Below, one piece after another: positions 13,615 through 21,418 of a DNA stretch of 22,330 bases. This DNA comes from RGIG3102 sp964507095 (GTDB lineage Bacteria > Bacillota > Clostridia > Oscillospirales > Ruminococcaceae). Both the position numbers and the translations under genes were made by a program. Each line of letters begins with the position of its first letter. Positions within the stretch are counted from its first letter, which is position 1. The stretch lies in the NCBI GenBank assembly GCA_964507095.1, contig CAZDOS010000029.1, positions 1-22,330 of the forward strand, given 5' to 3'. The notes under the pieces were generated by a model. The model had not been told where the DNA came from. It did no database searches and was given only the letters and a program-made list of their open reading frames with translations.

Positions 13615-14721
13615 ATGGATAGAGAGAAAATCATTATCAGAACCAGCTTGATAGGGATCGCAACAAACGTTCTCCTTTCGGCTTTCAAGGCATTCGTCGG
13701 CATTGCCTCTAATTCCATCGCAATAGTGATGGATGCCGTCAATAACATATCAGACGCACTGTCATCAGTCATCACCATAGTCGGAACAAAACTTGCCGGA
13801 AGAGAGCCGGACAGGAAGCATCCCTACGGACACGGAAGGATCGAATATATTTCGGCAATGATCATATCGGCGATCGTGCTGTACGCGGGCATAACTTCAC
13901 TGGTCGAATCCGTGAAGAAGATAATCTCCCCGGAGATACCTGACTACAGCACCGCATCACTCATAATCGTTGCTGTTGCCGTAATCGCAAAGATCATCCT
14001 CGGCACTTTTGTAAAGAAGCAGGGCGAGAAGTTCAACAGCGAGTCTCTTGTGGACTCCGGAAAGGATGCCCAGATGGATTCCGTCATCTCCTTCTCGACT
14101 CTGGCGGCTGCGCTCATATACATCAGGACCGGGCTCAGCCTTGAGGCGTTTCTCGGAGCAGCCATATCCCTGGTCATCATAAAGTCCGGTATCGAGATGC
14201 TCAGAAGCACTCTAAGCCAGATCCTCGGTGAAAGGATCGAAAGCGACCTTGCCAGGGAGATCAAGGAAACAGTCTCCTCGTTCCCGCCGGTCCAGGGAGC
14301 ATATGACCTGATACTGAACAATTACGGACCTGACATATATATGGGTTCAGTGCACATAGAGGTACCGGAAGATATAACCGCCTCTCAACTCGACAAGCTG
14401 ACAAGGGATATCACTCACCGGGTGTTCGAAAAACACAGAGTCGTGCTGGCGGCTGTCGGCATATATTCGACAAACACTAGAGATGAAGCCTCTGTAAACG
14501 CAAAGAAGGCCGTCGAGGAAGTCGTCTACAGCTACAGTGAAGTCCTTCAGATGCACGGATTCTATTATTCTGAGGTCGACAGGTTCATGAGCTTTGACAT
14601 AGTCATAGACTTTGCGCGGAAGGACAGGCACAGGGTCTACAATGAGATATTCGACAAGGTCAAGAAACTCTACCCTGATGTCAGTCTGGCGATGAATCTG
14701 GATCTTGATATAAGTGATTGA
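13615..14721 (+). CDS. cation diffusion facilitator exporter with Mn-type N-D-D-D metal signature
   Basis: Membrane metal/proton antiporter of the CDF family, 368 residues, longer than the roughly 300 of E. coli YiiP. About six membrane helices occupy residues 10-200. The signature KHPYGHGRIEYISA is at 68-81. The transport-site residues aligned with YiiP D45, D49, H153 and D157 are N43, D47, D151 and D155. Asn in helix 2 and Asp instead of His in helix 5 are the pattern reported for Mn2+-exporting CDF proteins such as pneumococcal MntE, so Mn2+ export is inferred. After the usual C-terminal domain (about 210-290) a second ferredoxin-like stretch (about 300-368) suggests a duplicated cytoplasmic domain. 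ATG at 13615 has GAGG six bases upstream. It follows the peroxidase gene. Confidence 0.9.
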   Translation: MDREKIIIRTSLIGIATNVLLSAFKAFVGIASNSIAIVMDAVNNISDALSSVITIVGTKLAGREPDRKHPYGHGRIEYISAMIISAIVLYAGITSLVESVKKIISPEIPDYSTASLIIVAVAVIAKIILGTFVKKQGEKFNSESLVDSGKDAQMDSVISFSTLAAALIYIRTGLSLEAFLGAAISLVIIKSGIEMLRSTLSQILGERIESDLAREIKETVSSFPPVQGAYDLILNNYGPDIYMGSVHIEVPEDITASQLDKLTRDITHRVFEKHRVVLAAVGIYSTNTRDEASVNAKKAVEEVVYSYSEVLQMHGFYYSEVDRFMSFDIVIDFARKDRHRVYNEIFDKVKKLYPDVSLAMNLDLDISD

Positions 14722-14732
14722 CTAAAACAAAG

Positions 14733-14757
14733 CACCTGCCGTCTAGGCAGGTGTTTT
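14733..14757 (+). terminator. intrinsic terminator after the CDF gene
   Basis: CACCTGCC (14733-14740) and GGCAGGTG (14746-14753) make an 8-bp perfect stem with a 5-base loop, followed by TTTTCTT. It begins 11 bases after the CDF stop codon. Confidence 0.85.
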
Positions 14758-14773
14758 CTTATGTCGATGACAG

Positions 14774-14806
14774 AAAAAAAACGGCCGCAGGTTGATCCTG
14801 CGGCCG
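14774..14806 (-). terminator. strong terminator at the end of the ribosomal operon
   Basis: On the minus strand CGGCCGCAGG (14806-14797) and CCTGCGGCCG (14791-14782) form a 10-bp perfect GC-rich stem with loop ATCAA. Eight T follow (14781-14774). It begins 11 bases after the rplQ stop. With the plus-strand terminator at 14733 it insulates the two convergent units. Confidence 0.93.
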
Positions 14807-14817
14807 CATACTCTTTA

Positions 14818-15153
14818 TTAAACCAATTCAATGATTGCCATTTCAGCTGCATCACCACGACGAGGTCCGATCTTTACGATCCTTGTGTAACCGCCGTTGC
14901 GATCTGCATACTTTGGTCCGATTTCGTCAAAAACCTTATTTGCTACATCTTCCTTTGTGACATAGCTGTATACCTGTCTTCTGTTATGCAATGTATCAGT
15001 TTTGCCGAGTGTAATCATTTTTTCGGCCACTACTCTGACGTCCTTGGCTCTGGTAACTGTTGTTTCGATCTTTCCGTTCTCAAACAGGAATGTAACCATA
15101 GCTCTCATCATCGCTCTGCGGTGGTCGCTTGCTCTGCCTAATTTCCTTGGCAT
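14818..15153 (-). CDS. rplQ: 50S ribosomal protein L17
   Basis: Large-subunit ribosomal protein placed near the peptide exit tunnel. It has 111 residues. The N-terminal signature RKLGRASDHRRAMMRAMVT and the C-terminal GGYTRIVKIGPRRGDAAEM are typical. ATG at 15153 has AGGAG about nine bases upstream. It is the last gene of the alpha operon, 24 bases after rpoA, and is directly followed by the strong terminator. Confidence 0.97.
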   Translation of the reverse strand: MPRKLGRASDHRRAMMRAMVTFLFENGKIETTVTRAKDVRVVAEKMITLGKTDTLHNRRQVYSYVTKEDVANKVFDEIGPKYADRNGGYTRIVKIGPRRGDAAEMAIIELV

Positions 15154-15177
15154 TTTGAGTCACTCCTTTACTATAAC

Positions 15178-16125
15178 TTATTCTTCAGCTTTTGGGAACT
15201 TATAGCCAAGAGAAGTAAGCTTCTGCAGCACTTCGTCGTAGCTCTTTCTTCCGAGATTTCTGACCTTCATCATTTCGCTCTCGGTCTTCTCCAAAAGATC
15301 TTCTACTGTATGTATACCTGCTCTCTTGAGACAGTTGAATGAACGTACTGACAGGTCGAGGTCTTCGATTGTCATCTCCAGACCGGAATCCTTGTCAGGA
15401 CCGTTTGTCTCAACCATCCGAGGAACAGAAACATCATCGGACAAACCTACGAATAGGTTCAAATGGTCTATGAGTATTCTGGCACCGCCGCTCATAGCTT
15501 CATTGGCGCTGATCACACCGTTTGTCCAAACTTCGATAATGAGCTTGTCGTAGTCTGTGATCTGGCCTACACGAGTGTTCTCCACTGAATAATTCACTTT
15601 TAAGACAGGTGTAAAAATACTGTCTGTCGGCAGAACTCCCAGCGTGGTAAACTCACTGTTTTTGTTCTTGTCTCCCGGTACATAGCCGCGGCCTCTGTCG
15701 AAAGTGAGCTCCATGACGAGCTTTGCACCCTCTGAAAGCGTGGCAATGTGCCATTCTGGATTCAAGATCTCTATCTCAGAATCTGCCTCAATAGATCCGG
15801 CTGTTACTTCGCATGGACCCTCTGCATTTATACGTACAGTCTTCGGTCCGTCGCAGAAGAGCTTTGCTGTGATGCCTTTTACGTTCAGAACTATATCGGT
15901 AACATCTTCCTTGATGCCTTCGATGAATGTGAACTCATGAAGGATACCATCGATCTTGATGCTTGTAACTGCAACACCGGGCAGGCTTGACAATAAGATT
16001 CTCCTGAGGGAATTACCCAGAGTAATTCCAAAGCCTCTTTCCAAAGGCTCTACAACGAACTTGCCATATTTTCCGTCTTCCTGCAGGACAGCTGTTTCTA
16101 TTCTTGGCTTTTCGATCTCTATCAT
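15178..16125 (-). CDS. rpoA: DNA-directed RNA polymerase subunit alpha
   Basis: Alpha subunit; its dimer nucleates RNA polymerase assembly, and the C-terminal domain contacts UP elements and activators. The 315-residue length is normal. The N-terminal domain contains the family stretch LERGFGITLGNSLRRILLSS. The C-terminal domain includes LDLSVRSFNCLKRAGIHTVE and RNLGRKSYDEV, with the helix-hairpin-helix DNA-binding part. ATG at 16125 has GGAGG seven bases upstream. A 9-bp inverted repeat lies in the gap after rpsD. Confidence 0.98.
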   Translation of the reverse strand: MIEIEKPRIETAVLQEDGKYGKFVVEPLERGFGITLGNSLRRILLSSLPGVAVTSIKIDGILHEFTFIEGIKEDVTDIVLNVKGITAKLFCDGPKTVRINAEGPCEVTAGSIEADSEIEILNPEWHIATLSEGAKLVMELTFDRGRGYVPGDKNKNSEFTTLGVLPTDSIFTPVLKVNYSVENTRVGQITDYDKLIIEVWTNGVISANEAMSGGARILIDHLNLFVGLSDDVSVPRMVETNGPDKDSGLEMTIEDLDLSVRSFNCLKRAGIHTVEDLLEKTESEMMKVRNLGRKSYDEVLQKLTSLGYKFPKAEE

Positions 16126-16139
16126 TTGGAAACCTCCCT

Positions 16140-16167
16140 ATTATAAAATTAAGAATGCTTTTATAAT
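16140..16167. repeat. 9-bp perfect inverted repeat between rpsD and rpoA
   Basis: ATTATAAAA (16140-16148) and TTTTATAAT (16159-16167) around a 10-base spacer, in the 66-base gap before rpoA. In minus-strand RNA it can form an AU-only hairpin just ahead of the rpoA ribosome binding site. TATAAT on the minus strand at 16145-16140 could also be a -10 element, but I see no matching -35. Confidence 0.45.
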
Positions 16168-16191
16168 CGCATTGATTATGCAAGGGATGGA

Positions 16192-16794
16192 TTACTTTGA
16201 GTACAACTCAACTACGAGTGTTTCTGATACATCGAAATCGATATCGCTGCGCTCAGGCAGACGAAGAACTGTACCCTTGAATTCGCCCTTGTCAAGGCCC
16301 AGCCATGCCGGAACGATGACTGAAGGTGCATCTGGACCGAGCAGACTCTGGAATTTAGCTGAAGATCTGCTGCGCTCGCGAACTGCGATCACGTCACCAG
16401 CCTTTACCTGATACGAAGGTATATTAACTTTTCTTCCATTGACAGTGAAATGAGCGTGGTTCACCAACTGACGTGCATCACGACGAGTAGATGCAAAGCC
16501 CAGACGGAATACTACGTTGTCGAGACGGCATTCCAGTATCTGCAACAGATTTTCACCGGTCATACCACTTCTGCGGGCTGCAATATCAAAGTAGCCGCGG
16601 AACTGTTTTTCCAGCACGCCATATATAAACTTTAACTTCTGCTTTTCCTTCATCTGCATTGCATACTCAGACTGCTTCTTGCGCATGCCATTGCCCTTGT
16701 TGCGGTTTGTGGTCTTCTTGTCGTAACCCAGAACTGCAGGGGATATGCCCAAGGCTTTGCAACGCTTTGCGATAGGCTGCATATTCTTTGCCAT
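16192..16794 (-). CDS. rpsD: 30S ribosomal protein S4
   Basis: Primary 16S rRNA-binding protein and, in other bacteria, an autoregulator of its own operon. It has 200 residues. The S4 domain is seen in LECRLDNVVFRLGFASTRRD followed by ARQLVNHAHFTVNGRKVNIPS. The N-terminus has a single Cys (C12), so it is the zinc-independent form. ATG at 16794 has AGGAGG about ten bases upstream. Unlike Bacillus subtilis, where rpsD is a separate gene, here it lies within the alpha operon between rpsK and rpoA. Confidence 0.97.
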   Translation of the reverse strand: MAKNMQPIAKRCKALGISPAVLGYDKKTTNRNKGNGMRKKQSEYAMQMKEKQKLKFIYGVLEKQFRGYFDIAARRSGMTGENLLQILECRLDNVVFRLGFASTRRDARQLVNHAHFTVNGRKVNIPSYQVKAGDVIAVRERSRSSAKFQSLLGPDAPSVIVPAWLGLDKGEFKGTVLRLPERSDIDFDVSETLVVELYSK

Positions 16795-16816
16795 ATATCT
16801 GTTTCCTCCTTGTATA

Positions 16817-17209
16817 TTAAACGCGTCTTCTCTTTGGTGGACGGCAACCGTTGTGCGGAACAGGTGTTACGTCTTTGATCATTGTGATCTCAAGTCCTGC
16901 TGCCCGCAGAGCTCTGATAGCAGACTCTCTGCCCTGGCCAGGTCCCTTAACGTAAACTTCAACAGTCTTCAGGCCGTGGTCCATAGCTGTCTTTGCAGCT
17001 GTCTCAGCGACCATCTGAGCTGCATAAGGAGTCGCCTGTCTTGATCCTCTGAAACCGAGGCCACCTGCGCTAGCCCAAGAAATTGTGTTGCCCATGACAT
17101 CAGTGATCGTAACGATCGTGTTGTTGAATGATGACTGGATATGTGCAGCACCGCGTTCGATATTCTTGCGCTGTACTCTCTTACGAGAAGTTGTCTTTTT
17201 TACTGCCAT
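16817..17209 (-). CDS. rpsK: 30S ribosomal protein S11
   Basis: Small-subunit platform protein near the mRNA exit. It has 130 residues. The recognisable parts are AAHIQSSFNNTIVTITDVMG, the conserved GFRGSRQATPYAAQ, GPGQGRESAIRALRAAGLEI and the C-terminal PHNGCRPPKRRRV. ATG at 17209 has GGAGG six bases upstream. It lies between rpsM (13-base gap) and rpsD (22-base gap). Confidence 0.98.
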   Translation of the reverse strand: MAVKKTTSRKRVQRKNIERGAAHIQSSFNNTIVTITDVMGNTISWASAGGLGFRGSRQATPYAAQMVAETAAKTAMDHGLKTVEVYVKGPGQGRESAIRALRAAGLEITMIKDVTPVPHNGCRPPKRRRV

Positions 17210-17222
17210 TTTAGCCTCCTAA

Positions 17223-17594
17223 TTACTTCTTCTTGTTGGCAACGGTCTTCTTTACGCCCTTACGTGTTCTGGCGTTGGTCTTGGTCCTCTGACCGCGAAC
17301 CGGAAGGCCCTTACGGTGACGGACACCGCGATAGCAGCCAATTTCTGTCAATCTCTTGATGTCGAGAGCTGTCTGACGACGCAGATCGCCTTCAACAATG
17401 ATCTGCTGGGCTTCGATCTGATCTCTGATAGCCTGAACTTCGTCATCTGTAAGATCTTTTACTCTTGTATCCGGACTAACTCCGGCTGCCGAGAGCAGTC
17501 TCTTAGAAGTGGAAAGACCGATTCCATAGATGTAGGTCAGGCCGATCTCAATTCTCTTCTCTCTTGGCAGGTCAATACCTGATATACGAGCCAT
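17223..17594 (-). CDS. rpsM: 30S ribosomal protein S13
   Basis: Head protein of the small subunit that contacts L5 in bridge B1. It has 123 residues. The N-terminal MARISGIDLPREKRIEIGLT and C-terminal RHRKGLPVRGQRTKTNARTR signatures are clear, and the end is a lysine-rich tail. ATG at 17594 has AGGAGG seven bases upstream. It begins 27 bases after rpmJ. Confidence 0.98.
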   Translation of the reverse strand: MARISGIDLPREKRIEIGLTYIYGIGLSTSKRLLSAAGVSPDTRVKDLTDDEVQAIRDQIEAQQIIVEGDLRRQTALDIKRLTEIGCYRGVRHRKGLPVRGQRTKTNARTRKGVKKTVANKKK

Positions 17595-17621
17595 ATATCT
17601 TCCTCCTGTTAATTATCGTCA

Positions 17622-17735
17622 TTAACCCTGACGCTGTTTGTGTTTTGGATTGGTGCAGATTACCATAACTTTACCCTTGCGTTTGATAACCTTGCAATTT
17701 TCGCACATTGGTTTAACGGATGGCTTTACCTTCAT
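17622..17735 (-). CDS. rpmJ: 50S ribosomal protein L36
   Basis: A 37-residue protein translated from ATG at 17735 to TAA at 17622, with GGAGG a few bases upstream of the start. The sequence begins MKVKPSVKPMCENCKVIKR. The zinc ligands C11, C14, C27 and H32 are all present, so it is the zinc-binding (C+) form. It lies between infA and rpsM, its usual place in Bacillota and many other bacteria. Only one copy is seen in this window; a zinc-free paralogue elsewhere cannot be excluded. Confidence 0.96.
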   Translation of the reverse strand: MKVKPSVKPMCENCKVIKRKGKVMVICTNPKHKQRQG

Positions 17736-17755
17736 GTTTGTAACCTCCTAATGTG

Positions 17756-17974
17756 TTATTTTGAACGCCACGTGATGCGTCCTTTTGTCAAATCGTAAGG
17801 TGACATCTCTACTGTAACCTTATCGCCTGGTAATATGCGAATGTAGTTCATTCGTAATTTTCCTGAAATATGAGCAAGCAGTCTGTGGCCGTTGGCCAGC
17901 TCGACCTGGAACATTGCATTCGGCATTGCCTCTACAACCTTGCCTTCAACTTCGATTACATCTTCTTTTGCCAT
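17756..17974 (-). CDS. infA: translation initiation factor IF-1
   Basis: Small OB-fold factor that occupies the ribosomal A site during initiation. It has 72 residues, exactly the family length. Sequence features are MAKEDVIEVEGKVVEAMPNA, HRLLAHISGKLRMNYIRI and LPGDKVTVEMSPYDLTKGRI. ATG at 17974 has GGAGG about ten bases upstream. It lies between the KOW-domain gene and rpmJ, as in other Firmicutes. Confidence 0.98.
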   Translation of the reverse strand: MAKEDVIEVEGKVVEAMPNAMFQVELANGHRLLAHISGKLRMNYIRILPGDKVTVEMSPYDLTKGRITWRSK

Positions 17975-17993
17975 AAATCGAATACCTCCTGAA

Positions 17994-18239
17994 TCAATAG
18001 TCTGAACTCTTCAGTGCCTTCTTGAGCCGTCTGTCGGAATGAATGTTTTCCAATTCCAGCCTTCTGTCAGCGGCACTGACATGCTTTCTGTTCTTCTTCT
18101 TGGGACAAGACCTTTTGTGTCGCTTTCCGTCCCGAAGATAGTACCATCTGCCGTCATCGGACAACCCCGTTATCCGATAGGCAGTTCCCTTATCCTTTCC
18201 CGTCGTGGATATCACCACGTCGCCGAACGTGAACGGCAT
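17994..18239 (-). CDS. KOW domain RNA-binding protein (L14e-like)
   Basis: An 81-residue basic protein with an N-terminal KOW-like segment, FTFGDVVISTTGKDKGTAYR, then a lysine/arginine-rich region (KRHKRSCPKKKNRKH) and a charged tail. Proteins of this kind, related to ribosomal L14e, are commonly encoded between map and infA in Firmicutes; their role is thought to concern the ribosome or RNA but is not established. I chose ATG at 18239, whose A is the last base of the map TGA stop (TGATG), with GAGG seven bases upstream. A start at 18254 would overlap map further. The overlap implies translational coupling. Confidence 0.85.
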   Translation of the reverse strand: MPFTFGDVVISTTGKDKGTAYRITGLSDDGRWYYLRDGKRHKRSCPKKKNRKHVSAADRRLELENIHSDRRLKKALKSSDY

Positions 18240-18997
18240 CAGAAATCCTCGCATTCTGTGAGTATCTGAGGTCCGTTTTTGGTGATAAGGATGGTGTTCT
18301 CATAATGTGCAGCGAGCTTTCCGTCTTCAGTCTTGACGGTCCAACCGTCAGGGAGGACCTTGACCTTGAATGAACCTTCAGTGATCATGGGTTCGATCGC
18401 TATGGTCATTCCCGGAACAAGACGCACTCCGTGTCCCCGCCTGCCGTAGTTAGGCACCTGGGGATCTTCGTGCATTTCCCTTCCGACTCCGTGGCCAACA
18501 TATTCCCTGATGACCCCGAATCCGTTGTCTTCTGCATGCATCTGTACAGCATAGCCTATGTCACCTACCCTGTTTCCCCGTCTTGCAGCCGCTATTCCGA
18601 GGTTAAGGCATTCTTCAGTGACACGCATGAGTTTTTCGGCTTCCGGGCTCACCTTGCCTACCCGAAACGTGTAGGCATTGTCGCCGTGGAAGCCTCCTAT
18701 ACAGGCTCCAACGTCAACAGTGACGATATCGCCGCTTCGGATTATCTTCTTCTTGTCAGGGAGTCCGTGGATCACCTCATCGTTGAGAGATATGCACGCA
18801 CTTCCGGGGAAGTCATATAATCCAAGGAATGACGGCCTGCCGCCGTGAGCGACGATATAGTCATGTATCAGTTTGTCCAATTCAAAGGTAGACATACCTG
18901 GATTGATTTGTGTACCGGCGTATTTTAACACTTGCTTTGACAGTTTGCAAGCGAGACTCATCTTTTTTAAATCTTCCGCGCTTTTTACAACAATCAC
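18239..18997 (-). CDS. map: methionine aminopeptidase, type I
   Basis: Removes the initiator methionine from nascent proteins. It has 252 residues, the short bacterial type I form without an N-terminal extension. Expected metal ligands are visible: the two Asp in TVDVGACIGGFHGDNAYTF, His in VGHGVGREMHEDP, Glu in AIEPM and Glu in HYENT. The start is GTG at 18997, with AGGAG eight bases upstream, inside the end of adk. It overlaps the KOW gene by one base. Position between adk and infA is the usual Firmicutes one. Confidence 0.97.
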   Translation of the reverse strand: MIVVKSAEDLKKMSLACKLSKQVLKYAGTQINPGMSTFELDKLIHDYIVAHGGRPSFLGLYDFPGSACISLNDEVIHGLPDKKKIIRSGDIVTVDVGACIGGFHGDNAYTFRVGKVSPEAEKLMRVTEECLNLGIAAARRGNRVGDIGYAVQMHAEDNGFGVIREYVGHGVGREMHEDPQVPNYGRRGHGVRLVPGMTIAIEPMITEGSFKVKVLPDGWTVKTEDGKLAAHYENTILITKNGPQILTECEDF

Positions 18998-19000
18998 AGA

Positions 19001-19630
19001 TTATTCTCCTATGGCCTTGAGTACCAGAGCAGTTGTCTCATCGACTGTTCCTTCGCCTGAAACTTCGACCAGAAGGCCCTTGGCCTTGTAGTAGTCCTTC
19101 AGAGGCTCAGTCTGTGTGTGATAGGTGGTAAGTCTGCCAAGAACAGTCTCCGGCTCGTCGTCCTTGCGGATCGTGAGCGGCTGGCCGCACTTGTCGCAGA
19201 TACCCTCGACCTTGCTCGGCTTGTATTTGATGTGATATGAGGCGCCGCAGGAGCATACTCTTCTGCCGCTGACTCTCTCGATAATCGTTTCATCGCTGAC
19301 TTCGATATCAAGAGCCATATCAATCTTAATACCCATTTCATCTATGGCCTCAGCCTGTGCGATCGTTCTCGGAACGCCGTCAAGGATGAAACCGTTCTTG
19401 CAGTCGTCTTCTGCGAGTCTGTCCTTTACGATACCGATGATGACATCATCCGGTACAAGAGCACCTGACTCGATGTAGCTCTTGGCCTTCAGTCCCATCT
19501 CGGTGCCGTCCTTCATAGCCTGACGAAGAATGGCTCCTGTTGAGATCGTAGGGATATTGAGCTTGTCGCAAATGATCTCTGCCTGTGTGCCTTTGCCGGC
19601 ACCCGGAGCACCTAATAAAATAATATTCAT
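19001..19630 (-). CDS. adk: adenylate kinase
   Basis: Interconverts ATP + AMP and 2 ADP. It has 209 residues, slightly short of the usual 214-217. The P-loop GAPGAGKGT is at 7-15, and the AMP site has STGAILR at 30-36 and DGVPRT at 84-89. The LID domain holds four Cys (C126, C128, C145, C148), suggesting a zinc-binding lid as in Gram-positive enzymes, but the first pair is spaced C-x-C rather than the common C-x-x-C. V86 takes the place of the usual Phe in DGFPRT. ATG at 19630. It lies between secY (25-base gap) and map (3-base gap). Confidence 0.96.
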   Translation of the reverse strand: MNIILLGAPGAGKGTQAEIICDKLNIPTISTGAILRQAMKDGTEMGLKAKSYIESGALVPDDVIIGIVKDRLAEDDCKNGFILDGVPRTIAQAEAIDEMGIKIDMALDIEVSDETIIERVSGRRVCSCGASYHIKYKPSKVEGICDKCGQPLTIRKDDEPETVLGRLTTYHTQTEPLKDYYKAKGLLVEVSGEGTVDETTALVLKAIGE

Positions 19631-19655
19631 ATCAATGCCTCCTTATATATCGCAC

Positions 19656-20954
19656 TTATCTGAGGAAACCGCTGTAATGACGGCTTACCATCTGTGCCTC
19701 GAGCCGCTGTGATACTTCGAGGGCAACGCCTACGATGATCAGTACGGAAGTACCGCCCATCTGGATGTCCTGACCGGTAAGATTGCCGGTGATGATAGGA
19801 AGTATTGCGACGACAGCAAGGAAAACAGCTCCGATAAACGTGATATTTCCCAAAACCTTTGTAATGTAGTCCTGCGTAGCCTTGCCCGGACGATAGCCAG
19901 GAATGGTTCCGTTGTTCTTACGAAGGTTGTTTGCAATTTCCATCGGATTGTACTGCATCGATACATAGAAGTAGTTGAACAGAACGATCAGTACTACATA
20001 TATGACCGAGTAGACGAATCCGTTGACATCGAATACATCGATGATCCTGTTTACTATCTCGCTTTCGATCGTGAAGAACCTTCTGATCGTACCCGGGATA
20101 GATACCAGAGAACTGGCGAAGATTATCGGCATAACGCCTGACATGTTTACCTTTATAGGAAGATGTGTGCTCTGTCCGCCCATCATCTTTCTGCCTGAAA
20201 CGCTCTTTGCATACTGGATCGGAATCCTTCTCTCCGCATTGTTGAGCACTACAGAGAATGCCACGACAGCGATTGCGAAGATGATGTAAAGAGGAACGAG
20301 GACAAAGTTCAGCTTGTTCGTTCCGTTCATCGCTTCCAGGAAGTAAACATAGAATGTCCTGGCAGTGTTGCCGAATCTTGAGATGATACCTGTGAAGATG
20401 ATCAGTGAAACACCGTTACCGATACCCTTCTTGTCGATCTGCTCGCCCATCCACATCAGGAACAAGGTGCCGGCTACAAAGCCGATTATAATAACTACCG
20501 CAACGAAGAATCCGACCATGCCGTCCGTGTAAAGGATGGCTCCGATCCTCTTCAGAATGAAGTAGTAGCCCAAGGCCAGCACCGTAGATATGCCAACTGC
20601 CACGTATCTCGTGATCTTGGCGATCTGCTTTCTGCCCTCTTCACCCTGCTTTGACAGGTTTTCCAGATAAGGAATGGCAACTGTCAGAAGGGTGATGATG
20701 ATGGATGCGTTGATGTAAGGTATTACACCGAGAGCAAATAGAGTAGCCTGTGAAAATGCACCGCCGCTTATCATGTTGAACCAGGCGCCCATTCCCGCGG
20801 TGGTGGTTCCCACCATGAGCTTGAGGACGTTTGGATCTACGAACGGCACCGGGATGTTACATCCGAGACGGTACACGACCAGCACCAAAAAAGTGAATAT
20901 CAGCTTTTTTCTCAGGTCTTCGATTTTCCACGCGTTTCTAAATGTCTCTAACAC
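19656..20954 (-). CDS. secY: preprotein translocase subunit SecY
   Basis: Central channel of the Sec translocon in the cytoplasmic membrane. It has 432 residues and about ten membrane helices. Diagnostic parts are LVVYRLGCNIPVPFVD in helix 1, the plug/helix-2 region MISGGAFSQATLFALGVIPY, the cytoplasmic loop around GTIPGYRPGKATQDY, and a C-terminus ending in RHYSGFLR. The start is GTG at 20954, with GAGG nine bases upstream, one base after the rplO stop, so translation is probably coupled to rplO. The rplO-secY-adk-map order is the standard spc arrangement of Firmicutes. Confidence 0.98.
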   Translation of the reverse strand: MLETFRNAWKIEDLRKKLIFTFLVLVVYRLGCNIPVPFVDPNVLKLMVGTTTAGMGAWFNMISGGAFSQATLFALGVIPYINASIIITLLTVAIPYLENLSKQGEEGRKQIAKITRYVAVGISTVLALGYYFILKRIGAILYTDGMVGFFVAVVIIIGFVAGTLFLMWMGEQIDKKGIGNGVSLIIFTGIISRFGNTARTFYVYFLEAMNGTNKLNFVLVPLYIIFAIAVVAFSVVLNNAERRIPIQYAKSVSGRKMMGGQSTHLPIKVNMSGVMPIIFASSLVSIPGTIRRFFTIESEIVNRIIDVFDVNGFVYSVIYVVLIVLFNYFYVSMQYNPMEIANNLRKNNGTIPGYRPGKATQDYITKVLGNITFIGAVFLAVVAILPIITGNLTGQDIQMGGTSVLIIVGVALEVSQRLEAQMVSRHYSGFLR

Positions 20955-20955
20955 T

Positions 20956-21399
20956 TTACTTTACCTCTGCTTTTCCGCCTGCCTTCTCGATCTTCTCCTT
21001 GGCTGAAGCGGTAAATGCTGCAAGCTGAACTGTCAATGGCTTTGTGATCTCTCCATTGCCCAGGACCTTGATTCCGTCGTTGACCTTCTTTACCAGACCG
21101 CTGGCAAGTACTGCAGCCTCATCGACTACGCTGCCCCGCTCAAATCTGGCTTCGAGATCACTGATCTTGATAGTTGAATATACAGTTGCGAATACACTGT
21201 TGTTGAATCCAACCTTAGGAATTCTTCTTGCCAATGGCATCTGGCCGCCTTCAAATCCGGCCTTCTTTGCGCCTGAACGAGCCTTCTGACCCTTGTGGCC
21301 GTAACCGGCAGTCTTGCCGTTACCGCTTCCGTGACCGCGGCCCTTTCTCTTGGCTGCCTTGTTAGAACCTGCAACAGGTTTTAACTCATGAAGCATCAT
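20956..21399 (-). CDS. rplO: 50S ribosomal protein L15
   Basis: Late-assembly large-subunit protein. It has 147 residues. The extended glycine/lysine-rich N-terminal arm reads LHELKPVAGSNKAAKRKGRG and continues with repeated glycines; the globular part includes GFEGGQMPLARRIPKVGFNN. Two adjacent ATG codons open the gene. The first, at 21399, has GGAGG nine bases upstream and is preferred over the second. Confidence 0.97.
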   Translation of the reverse strand: MMLHELKPVAGSNKAAKRKGRGHGSGNGKTAGYGHKGQKARSGAKKAGFEGGQMPLARRIPKVGFNNSVFATVYSTIKISDLEARFERGSVVDEAAVLASGLVKKVNDGIKVLGNGEITKPLTVQLAAFTASAKEKIEKAGGKAEVK

Positions 21400-21418
21400 A
21401 ATTGTGCACCTCCCTGTA

